Part shown: positions 18,433-26,253 of the stretch, piece by piece
How positions within the stretch are numbered: position 1 is the stretch's first letter
Layout: each line of letters opens with the position of its first letter
From: Fidelibacterota bacterium
GTDB taxonomy: Bacteria; Fidelibacterota; UBA8477; JABMPR01
Length of the DNA stretch: 64,000 bases
Assembly (NCBI GenBank): GCA_016845065.1
Contig: JAERTG010000032.1
Location: 1-64,000 of the forward strand
Reading direction: 5' to 3'
Program-made: the position numbers and the translations under genes
Notes under the pieces: generated by a model
Database searches by the model: none
Told to the model about the DNA's origin: nothing
What the model saw: the letters and a program-made list of their open reading frames with translations, nothing else

Positions 18433-18495
18433 ATCAATGCACTTCCGTGATAGCCTGATTTATTAATCGTTGTAAAGGTGAGAGTAGTATGAGTC

Positions 18496-19878
18496 CTATT
18501 CAGGCCCTCGAATCATTTGATACATGGCATCCCATGGTGGGAGAACAATTGGTTTCGTCTCCAGCGCTAAGGTTGTCTTTTTATCCAGATACTTTTTAGG
18601 AAGAATCACACCATACAGATATTGATCAAACCAGGCATCATCCATGAGCCAGTAACCCTTATTTCCACGCTCGGTACCCCATGAATTCTCCACCCGCCAC
18701 TGCCTTGCCTGCTTGTCTACCAGGTCAACACCAACGAAAACCATAGCATGTGTCGGGATGGATTCGCCATACAGAATTTGCTCACTTTTTGTCAAGTTAA
18801 AGTCAACGCCTAAAAGAGCTTCATAGTCATAGATACCCCGAACCATGAGTCCATCAGATCCCAGGTGTTCTTGTCCAACATCGCATGCAAACCATATGGG
18901 TTCGTCGGCAAGAACTGCTTTCAGTGTCTGTGCTTTGATTGCATCGCCTGGTATATTTAATACTGCCATATCAGGTTTTTCAACCATATCTCTATCGAGG
19001 GTAATGCTATAGTTTTGATAATAGTCCTTGGTAGGATTCTGAAGCAGGTATACATAATCAGCCAGATCGTGATTTACCACATCATCTCGAAATTGATGCG
19101 GTGTGTAAGTTTTGGACTTGCTTAATTTTTTATCTTCATCCTCATATTGCCAGATGAACGACTGGGGAGGCTCGCCAAGAGCTAGAGCCAGGATTCTATA
19201 TATGTCTCCCATGGCTTGATGATGAATTTCCGCTCGAACCTTGGAATCCGCTGCCATTCGAATTTCGGATGCTGCTTTACGCAATCTTTTTTTCAAAAGC
19301 TTATTCATATCACCTGTTTTTGAGCTGGCATAGGTTTCAGGCATAGCAATCATGGGCACCAGACCATATTTGGCTACCAGATCCACAACCATATTCCATT
19401 GTCCACCATCACCTATAGGTGAGTCCAATAGGAATTCTAGTTCACGATCATGAATATCACGCTCACGCATGAGTATCATCTGGTTCAGAAAGAGATTTGA
19501 TTTCTCCAATTTGTCATAAAAAAAGAGGAAGTTTTGAGAGAATTCAAATTCCTCAAGATCATATTTCTCGATAACAATGGGACGTAAAATATTGAGCCCC
19601 GCAAAGAGCCAGCATCTCCCACTGCTTTTCTGATTGCTGATACCTTTAACATCAATTTTATCGGAGAATAGGTGTTGTTGTCTTGTCCGGGTAGCGCGGT
19701 CGACGGACAGAGCTTTAATACTATTGTTCGCCAGCGCATTCTGTCTAGCCACATTGCTCTTGTCTGCATTGAATATTCTTGCATAAGTAGAGATGGTGGC
19801 TTTATCAAGTACCTTTAAATCCTGACCAAAGCCCATGGAAACTATAGCGCATAATACGATTCGAATGAAAAATTTCAT
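18496..19878 (-). CDS. Exported C1-family cysteine peptidase (bleomycin hydrolase/PepC-like)
   Basis: A papain-fold aminopeptidase of the bleomycin hydrolase/PepC group, 460 aa, close to the family length. Catalytic Cys89 lies in NQKSSGRCWLFAGLN, the His in IPTHAMVFVGVD and the Asn in RVENSWGTERGNKGYW. The N-terminus is a signal peptide (FFIRIVLCAIVSMGFGQD), so unlike cytoplasmic PepC this enzyme should act in the periplasm. The C-terminus is ...IRGPE rather than a trimmed aminopeptidase arm. It stands alone between convergent and co-directional genes. Family and export are secure; substrates are unknown peptides. Confidence 0.9.
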   Translation of the reverse strand: MKFFIRIVLCAIVSMGFGQDLKVLDKATISTYARIFNADKSNVARQNALANNSIKALSVDRATRTRQQHLFSDKIDVKGISNQKSSGRCWLFAGLNILRPIVIEKYDLEEFEFSQNFLFFYDKLEKSNLFLNQMILMRERDIHDRELEFLLDSPIGDGGQWNMVVDLVAKYGLVPMIAMPETYASSKTGDMNKLLKKRLRKAASEIRMAADSKVRAEIHHQAMGDIYRILALALGEPPQSFIWQYEDEDKKLSKSKTYTPHQFRDDVVNHDLADYVYLLQNPTKDYYQNYSITLDRDMVEKPDMAVLNIPGDAIKAQTLKAVLADEPIWFACDVGQEHLGSDGLMVRGIYDYEALLGVDFNLTKSEQILYGESIPTHAMVFVGVDLVDKQARQWRVENSWGTERGNKGYWLMDDAWFDQYLYGVILPKKYLDKKTTLALETKPIVLPPWDAMYQMIRGPE

Positions 19879-20104
19879 GATGTATCCCCTCCTGTATGAA
19901 TGCGCCTAAGCTATATGCAATTGTTGTAGTAAAAAACTGCTTTTCGTTGTAGGAATTATATAGCCCTGATTGCTTGGTTTTGGTTTCATGGAGTTAGTAG
20001 CCAGTGATTGGAGGGATTTATTGTGTTGTCTTAAGGGCAAGCTTCTAAAGCTTAGATATCCAATGTAATAACAGCTGGATTGGCTAGACCAAAATAGTTA
20101 AGCC

Positions 20105-20752
20105 TTAATTCATAGAAAGTGTCAGGATTCGTTCTGTAACCGTTGAAACAGGTAGGCAGGCAGAAACAACTGCAACATCAGCCCCCATGTAATTCACGGT
20201 GGAAATGGTTCGTTCATCATTGTCAAGTGTTGCTATATAAGTGACTTCTAATTGATTCCCTGTCAAGGAGTAGGATCCGTCGATATCTAGAGGATCTAGA
20301 ACAAGGTCGAGAGTAAATACTCCACTGCTCGTATCAGCGGACCACACCCCATCATAATCCAATCCAGAAGTGACAACGACACTGGGTACACATCCAGTCC
20401 CCCAATTAATTGGTAAACTACCAGCCAGGTTGGCACTTAAATCAGAATTTAGTGTGACGATGCCACCGATAGGTTCTGTATCAGCATCCGTATACAATTC
20501 CGACTCAACCAGGATTTGTGTTCCAACTGGAATCATAACCGAGTTTACACCATTTTGTGGTGCAATGAAAAAGAGAGTTGTGTCACTTAATGTGGTCGCC
20601 TCGACATTAATAGTCATTTCAGTTAAAGAATAAACACCTGTGAGGGGGTGGTCGATGACAGGTGAGGTTTCATCATCCTCACAGCCAATCAATAATCCTC
20701 CGACGATTAGAATGATCACCCCAGCTCTAATGATATTTGTCATGATACTCAC
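20105..20752 (-). CDS. Lipoprotein of unknown function
   Basis: A 215-aa predicted lipoprotein with lipobox GGLLIGC followed by EDDETSPVIDHPLTG. The body resembles lipocalin-like 'GVYSLTEMTI...' domains found in many FCB lipoproteins: short strands separated by Asp/Ser turns, with two or three Cys. I can assign no function. It lies downstream of the FadL-type porin gene but is separated from it by a strong terminator, so it probably has its own promoter. Confidence 0.65.
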   Translation of the reverse strand: MSIMTNIIRAGVIILIVGGLLIGCEDDETSPVIDHPLTGVYSLTEMTINVEATTLSDTTLFFIAPQNGVNSVMIPVGTQILVESELYTDADTEPIGGIVTLNSDLSANLAGSLPINWGTGCVPSVVVTSGLDYDGVWSADTSSGVFTLDLVLDPLDIDGSYSLTGNQLEVTYIATLDNDERTISTVNYMGADVAVVSACLPVSTVTERILTLSMN

Positions 20753-20763
20753 TCCTTGAGAGC

Positions 20764-20790
20764 AAAAAGGCCGCAGGAGCGGCCTTTTTT
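20764..20790 (-). terminator. Rho-independent terminator after FadL-type gene
   Basis: AAAAAGGCCGC (20764-20774) and GCGGCCTTTTT flank a four-base loop. Read on the minus strand it is a GC-rich stem followed by TTTTTG, 20 bases after the porin stop. It also has a T-tract on the plus strand, so it could work in both directions. Confidence 0.9.
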
Positions 20791-20810
20791 ACAATACATT
20801 TACGATTTAC

Positions 20811-22448
20811 TTAAAAACTCTTCTGAAGACCAATTGCAAATACTGTTGCGGTTTTCATGTAAGTTTCATCACCAGTCAAAGTTGGTGTCACTACGCCAGT
20901 CGTTGCGTCAACATCAGCTGCATAAATCACACCTGACTTTGAACCTTCTTCATAAGAAGTGCTAGAGAAACCAAGTGTGATCGCCATCTGTGAATTCAGG
21001 CTGTATTTGGCACCTACACCAAAAGTGTTTGAATTCAAGCTATAACTGAGATCAGTTTGATATTCCTCGAGGGCACCACTGGTTGCCATTAAATAGCCAC
21101 CACTAAGTAAAAGTGATTCTGAAAGTGCGAATTCTAAACCGAAAGCAATTTCATTACCATCTTCTACATGATCTTCCGCACCATCCCAGTTCACACCAGT
21201 ATTCATATACATGTTGTAATCGAATGCGATGTTTAGAGAGGGCATAACAAGGTAGGATAGTCCAACACCTATCATGGCGGGCATATCGGCGTTCGTAGTT
21301 TCACCATCCACATAGAGTACTGCATCTTCATCATCATTTGAATTAGTTAACTCTAATGCAGCCATTCCTTCGTAGCGGAAACCAATATTCAGTTTATCCA
21401 TCAGACTGATATTTAATCCAACTATTGGTGCAAAGGCTGTTCCAGATTGAGTTGCATCTACTACCAGATCAGCAGTTTTTGCATCAAGTTCCGCACCTGA
21501 GCCTATATAGACATCTGCTGTGGCTGTGGCTGTGGCTGCAGCAGTGTTATAAGCACCCTGGGCAATAGTTGGAGTCCAGGTTGCTTCATCAAAGCCAGGA
21601 ACGCCGAGAGCTGTAAGACCAGCTCCGAGGGCATCCACATCGGCTTGTGCCATTTGTCCACCAAGAACCAGATTTGCAAAAGATACATCACCTGCACCAC
21701 CATCGATGAGAGGCTGTAAAGATGCAGCTCCACCAGAGGCTGAAGTAGCAGCACCAGTATAGAGTGCGGCAACACCACGCATAACATCACCAGGAGCAAA
21801 ATCACCATCAGCGGTTTCAACCTTGATGTCCTTTAAATGTCCCTTGTAGCTATTTCCTGCTGAGAAAAAACGGGCACCTACAGAGACGGAGAGCATATCA
21901 TTGATAGCATAGGCAACAGAAGCCTGTCCACCTAAATATGTGGATGAACCATTAAAGTCAATATCAAAATTATAGCCGGTAACTCCAGCAGCTGCCATGG
22001 CTGGTACCAAAGCTGACACAGGAGCTTCAAAGGAGGGCAGTCCATCAGCAAATTCAGCACTACCACCGCCACCAATAGGTACAAATCCAGCGGAGAAAAC
22101 TAATTTGTCCATCTTGTATGCAAAATAAAAGTTAGGGAATACAGGGGCAAAAGTCGTTCCTTCATACTCTCTATTCATGGTTTCCAAACCGAGACCAGGA
22201 ATTGTGGCTATTCCAGTAACTGTTCTGCCCTGTGTAATAGTTTGGCTACTCAGATACAGATGCATCCCATTGTCCAGTTTGGTCAATCCAGCTGGGTTAA
22301 AGAATACAGCATCCAGATCTGTAGACGCTCCACGAGCCATCATGCGTACAAATTCGGCACTCTGGTTTGTGTTTTCTACCATACCACCACCAAATGCGAC
22401 GCTGATCATCAGCAGGAGCGGTAATACGCGCAAGAACTTACTCATCAT
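20811..22448 (-). CDS. OmpP1/FadL-family outer-membrane transport protein
   Basis: A long-chain fatty acid/hydrophobic-compound channel of the FadL family, 545 aa, slightly longer than E. coli FadL. After the signal (FLRVLPLLLMISVAFGGGM), the mature N-terminus has NTNQSAEFVRMMARGASTDLDAVFFNPAGLTKL, which matches the family NPAG signature. The barrel ends in TVFAIGLQKSF with a C-terminal Phe, the outer-membrane insertion signal. A low-complexity Ala/Thr insertion (about residues 225-320, for example TAAATATATADVYIGSG) probably forms an extracellular loop. AAGGAGAG precedes two tandem ATGs. Confidence 0.92.
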   Translation of the reverse strand: MMSKFLRVLPLLLMISVAFGGGMVENTNQSAEFVRMMARGASTDLDAVFFNPAGLTKLDNGMHLYLSSQTITQGRTVTGIATIPGLGLETMNREYEGTTFAPVFPNFYFAYKMDKLVFSAGFVPIGGGGSAEFADGLPSFEAPVSALVPAMAAAGVTGYNFDIDFNGSSTYLGGQASVAYAINDMLSVSVGARFFSAGNSYKGHLKDIKVETADGDFAPGDVMRGVAALYTGAATSASGGAASLQPLIDGGAGDVSFANLVLGGQMAQADVDALGAGLTALGVPGFDEATWTPTIAQGAYNTAAATATATADVYIGSGAELDAKTADLVVDATQSGTAFAPIVGLNISLMDKLNIGFRYEGMAALELTNSNDDEDAVLYVDGETTNADMPAMIGVGLSYLVMPSLNIAFDYNMYMNTGVNWDGAEDHVEDGNEIAFGLEFALSESLLLSGGYLMATSGALEEYQTDLSYSLNSNTFGVGAKYSLNSQMAITLGFSSTSYEEGSKSGVIYAADVDATTGVVTPTLTGDETYMKTATVFAIGLQKSF

Positions 22449-22584
22449 TTTCTCTCCTTGTTTATTGTCTTAATACAGACTCGACTTGAATATCCGTATC
22501 TGTTTAAAGTGATCTCGTAAAATACAAGTGCTTTGCAACGAAGCAAATCAAAATGTGCTTATGTAAAATGCCTCAGTTTGTAAA

Positions 22585-23046
22585 TTAAAATTGAACATAC
22601 CAGTCGGTCTGTTCGTTAATTAGTTTTTCACGGATCAGAATTCCTCGTGGAAGCGTATTCTCAGGCACAACTATATAATTTTGAATCTCGTTTAGCATCT
22701 CTTCATTGGCCAGCAATTGGGCCGGCTCGACTAACAATCCGATAACCAGGATCAGATATCCACCAGGTTCTAATTGAATAAAATAATTTGCACTTGTAAC
22801 ACCTGGATTAATAGGATCACTATAGGTAATAAAATGATCGATTACAGGATAGCCTGCTTCGTCAAGACTATCTAATTCCAGATCAACATCAAACACGAGA
22901 ACCGCCGCCGCAGCTATTGAATCTGGCCAGACTGGATCAAAATTTACTGTACCCTCAACACCAGCAACTGCCTCCAAACTATCAGGAGACTCACATGCAG
23001 TCATGATTATGAGTGTCAGACTGATAATTATGAAGGGGAAACGCAT
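22585..23046 (-). CDS. Small lipoprotein coupled to TonB receptor
   Basis: A 153-aa predicted lipoprotein (lipobox LIIMTAC at about residue 18). It has an Ig-like/beta-rich sequence (GVEGTVNFDPVWPDSIAAAAVLVFD, QLEPGGYLILVIGLLVEP) similar to carbohydrate- or peptide-binding accessory lipoproteins, but I recognise no family. Its ATG overlaps the receptor stop as TGATG, so translation is coupled. It is a likely surface or periplasmic partner of the receptor for substrate capture. Confidence 0.72.
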   Translation of the reverse strand: MRFPFIIISLTLIIMTACESPDSLEAVAGVEGTVNFDPVWPDSIAAAAVLVFDVDLELDSLDEAGYPVIDHFITYSDPINPGVTSANYFIQLEPGGYLILVIGLLVEPAQLLANEEMLNEIQNYIVVPENTLPRGILIREKLINEQTDWYVQF

Positions 23047-25262
23047 CAGAACCGCCTCTCTATAGAAAAGGATGCCATGCGCTCTTCCTCAATATTTCGT
23101 TCGAGCTGGGTGTAATAGTATTGGAAAATGTTTTCCACTCTGAAGAGGAACTGCCAGTCCTGGTAGGAACTACCAATTCCAGCGTTCAAGATGTGAACCG
23201 GAACCCTGGCATCCGCACCTGTGAGGTCGTTTTCCTGAAACAATTCCACACTCTCCATGCGACTCAAGTAACGATATTCAACCGATGCATCCATTCCCCA
23301 ATAGTGAATTCCCAAAGAGCTTATCCAGTGATATCGATGACGATAAGATAGCGTATCCAGAATTTCACCTGCTGAGTTTGTTTCCATAGGGTCCAGGATT
23401 GTGAATGCCGACTTATAGTCTAATAGATTGTTGAATGCACTTAAACCCAAACCCATTTCCAGACCCATAATTCGGGCATCCGCTATGTTAGTAAAGTGAA
23501 TGACAGCATCTGAATTAGGGACGGGCTCTATGAAGTTTTCGAATTTGTTGTGAAAAATAGCTGCATCCACTTTCACAAGATCAAGAACCCCTATCTGTCC
23601 TGCCAGAAGCGTGAATCCAAATTCACGATTTATACTTGTCTCAGAAATCAAATCCGGATTGGGCTCCACAGTGAATATACTCCTCCGGGCTGAGGTGAAC
23701 ATCTCAGCAACTGTGGGTACTCTGAAGCCCTTTCCTGTTGATATTCGCAATCCCAGCCAAGGCGAGGGTTTCCAATTGATAGCGAGTTGCGGAGTAAAGA
23801 CTTCATCCTGACTCTTGCCATCCACTTGATAGGTCTCCCAACGACTGCTAGCAGACAGGGTGAATTGACTCAATTTCTTTTCCAATAGCATGAATGTAGC
23901 AAAAGAGCTACTGTTGTGATCACCGAATATTTGGGCATTCACATGGTTCTGTTGAAAAGTCAAACCAAAAATACTGGTGAGGCTATTTGTCCAGCTTTTG
24001 CTAGCCTGTACCTCTTCATAGAAGCGATTCTCGTTAGAGTAATCAGGATCTACACCAAAACTGGTCCACTCATTCCAATAAGCGCTGGTTTTGGTTTTTA
24101 TGGCCAGATCAGGTGAATAGACATAATTATAGTGTCCATTCAGGACAACCTTCTTCCCTTGTGTCCCATCATTGGACGAACCTTCTGGGGCTTCAAAAGG
24201 ACTTGCGGAACTCTTCCAGATTGAGGTTAATCCAGCCTTGTCATCAAGAAAGTTCACAAAAATGGCCGCGGAGTGAGCGCTACCAAAATTCAATTTAAGT
24301 TTTGCAGAAACATTGACCGCCTCTTCCCAATTCAATTCCATAAATCCATCATCGCTGCGTTTTTGAACCCTGATCCAGGCTGCATGATCCCCAATGCTCC
24401 GGGAATGGGAAATCTCTGTATTGTACAACAACCCTCGCGATTCACGCCAGCGCCACTCATCAATACGGGGATGGCTATAAACACCAATTTTAGTCGAAAT
24501 TCTAGTCTCCGGTTTCGGGGGAGCATTTCGTGTTATGATGTTGACGACCCCACCCATGGCACTTGATCCATACAGTGCTGATCCACCTGATTTGACAATC
24601 TCAACACGATCAACCTCTGATGTGGGGATAGTAGCCCAGGTCACGTTACCTGCTGCACTCCCTAGCATGGGTATTCCATCCAGTAAAAGCAGGGAGCGGG
24701 TACCCGCATCCATGGTATAACCAGATGTGCCTCTGATATTCAGTTGACCTTTAATTGTCGATACTCCCGATTCATAAGATAGGATATCAACCATATTGAC
24801 GACAGCCTTAGCCTGTACCTCTCGGGGACCAATGGCAGAGACTGAAAACGGAGACTCAAGAATATCCTGGGCTTTTCGGCTGGATGTTACTACCACCTGT
24901 GGCGAGGCAAGTACATTAAATTTTAAATGGACTGGTAGTTGAATGGGGACTCCAATCACAACATTAATATTATTCTCATTATAAGGTGCATAACCCATCA
25001 TGGAGAATGAAAGCGTGTACTTTCCTGGAATCAATCTGTCTAGTTGGTAATAACCATCAACATCACTGCTGGTTCCATAGGAGCTACCTTGTATATGGAT
25101 ATTAACACCAGGTAAACCTTCACCCGTTTTTGAATCAGTCACCCTACCCTGAATGCTTCCTGTGGATTGACCAAATGCAAATGGTACAAACAGGCTCATC
25201 AGTAATATTAGAGATAGCGTTAACCAGAAAGGCTTTACTTTTTGAAAAATTTGTGAATTCAT
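23046..25262 (-). CDS. TonB-dependent outer-membrane receptor
   Basis: A TonB-dependent receptor of about 738 aa when started at MNSQIFQKVK, which makes the signal peptide (FWLTLSLILLMSLFVPFAFG) N-terminal; an upstream start at 25301 exists. A carboxypeptidase-regulatory-like domain (GSIQGRVTDSKTGEGLPGVN, DVDGYYQLDRLIPGKYTLSFSMMGY) precedes the plug (SRKAQDILESPFSVSAI, SGGSALYGSSAMGGVVNIITR). A barrel follows, ending ERMASFSIERRF. It imports a bound nutrient using TonB energy. The coupled lipoprotein at 22585 is the only partner visible. The ligand is unknown: no Fur box or riboswitch is apparent, and B12, iron chelates and oligosaccharides are all possible. Confidence 0.92.
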   Translation of the reverse strand: MNSQIFQKVKPFWLTLSLILLMSLFVPFAFGQSTGSIQGRVTDSKTGEGLPGVNIHIQGSSYGTSSDVDGYYQLDRLIPGKYTLSFSMMGYAPYNENNINVVIGVPIQLPVHLKFNVLASPQVVVTSSRKAQDILESPFSVSAIGPREVQAKAVVNMVDILSYESGVSTIKGQLNIRGTSGYTMDAGTRSLLLLDGIPMLGSAAGNVTWATIPTSEVDRVEIVKSGGSALYGSSAMGGVVNIITRNAPPKPETRISTKIGVYSHPRIDEWRWRESRGLLYNTEISHSRSIGDHAAWIRVQKRSDDGFMELNWEEAVNVSAKLKLNFGSAHSAAIFVNFLDDKAGLTSIWKSSASPFEAPEGSSNDGTQGKKVVLNGHYNYVYSPDLAIKTKTSAYWNEWTSFGVDPDYSNENRFYEEVQASKSWTNSLTSIFGLTFQQNHVNAQIFGDHNSSSFATFMLLEKKLSQFTLSASSRWETYQVDGKSQDEVFTPQLAINWKPSPWLGLRISTGKGFRVPTVAEMFTSARRSIFTVEPNPDLISETSINREFGFTLLAGQIGVLDLVKVDAAIFHNKFENFIEPVPNSDAVIHFTNIADARIMGLEMGLGLSAFNNLLDYKSAFTILDPMETNSAGEILDTLSYRHRYHWISSLGIHYWGMDASVEYRYLSRMESVELFQENDLTGADARVPVHILNAGIGSSYQDWQFLFRVENIFQYYYTQLERNIEEERMASFSIERRF

Positions 25263-25315
25263 GAAGTTGACGAATATAGAGTAGGTGTCAAAGTCAGACA
25301 ACTTGAAAAGCTGAA

Positions 25316-26212
25316 TTATCGAACTGAGTGTCGCTTATTCAAATATGCCAGCAAGGCCACATCCAGGGATTGATCAGTGGTTAGAGGGACATAATCCACG
25401 TGCTGTTCACGACTTCGCGCACCTAATTTGGTTCTAAAATCAGCCACCGCTGTCTGATAGTCTTTTTGAATGTGCCAGGGTTCCGTCGCCATGACCTCCC
25501 CTGATTCCATATCCTTAAATTTAGCCTGGGCATCAAAGGCAAAATCCACTTCACGGGGGTCCAAAATGTGGAAAACCAGAACCTCATGCCTATCATGTCT
25601 AAAATGTTTGAGTCCATTCAGAATATTTTCAAGATCGTCCAACATATCTGAAATAATGATCACAAGACCACGTCTGTTAATTCGATCAGCAAGGTGATGG
25701 AGACTATGCCCAATGGCTGTCTCCTCCCCTGGTGTAACATGTTCTAGGTGACTGAGAATATTATTCAACATTGAGGGACGGGATGAGGGTCGGATATGAG
25801 TACGAATCTCAGTATCGAACAACGTTAACCCCACTGCATCCTGTTGCCTCAGCAAAAGATAGGCAAGGGCTGCTGAGAGATAGCTGCCATATTGTAATTT
25901 ACTTATATCTCCAGAAGCATATGCCATGGATTTAGACATATCCAGCATGAGGTGTGCCTTGAGATTGGTTTCCTCTTCAAATTGTTTGACATAGAAGCGA
26001 TCTGTTTTGCCATAGAGGCGCCAATCCAGATAGCGTAGATTATCCCCGGGACCATAGGCTCGATGTTCAGCAAACTCCACAGAGAATCCATGGTAGGGGC
26101 TTTTGTGAAGTCCTACTATAAATCCCTCAACCACCATCCTGGCTCTGAGCTGCATGTTTGCCAGAGTTGCCAGGGTACGTGGATTTAAATATTTCCGTTT
26201 ATCTGTGGCCAA
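25316..26212 (-). CDS. DUF58 domain protein (MoxR partner)
   Basis: A 298-aa DUF58 protein. The family hallmark is GFSVEFAEHRAYGPGDNLRYLDWRLYGKTDRFYVKQFEEE, followed by a VWA-like fold with MLDMSKSMAYAS (MIDAS-like DxSxS). DUF58 proteins work with MoxR AAA ATPases in protein-complex assembly or stress functions. Here the MoxR gene is at 29368 on the same strand, with one 2.9-kb gene between them, so the usual pair is split but probably still in one transcription unit. No membrane anchor is visible. Confidence 0.9.
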   Translation of the reverse strand: MATDKRKYLNPRTLATLANMQLRARMVVEGFIVGLHKSPYHGFSVEFAEHRAYGPGDNLRYLDWRLYGKTDRFYVKQFEEETNLKAHLMLDMSKSMAYASGDISKLQYGSYLSAALAYLLLRQQDAVGLTLFDTEIRTHIRPSSRPSMLNNILSHLEHVTPGEETAIGHSLHHLADRINRRGLVIIISDMLDDLENILNGLKHFRHDRHEVLVFHILDPREVDFAFDAQAKFKDMESGEVMATEPWHIQKDYQTAVADFRTKLGARSREQHVDYVPLTTDQSLDVALLAYLNKRHSVR

Positions 26213-26253
26213 TTTCTTCCTGTAGATTCTTTTAAATTACTGTAGCACTTTAT

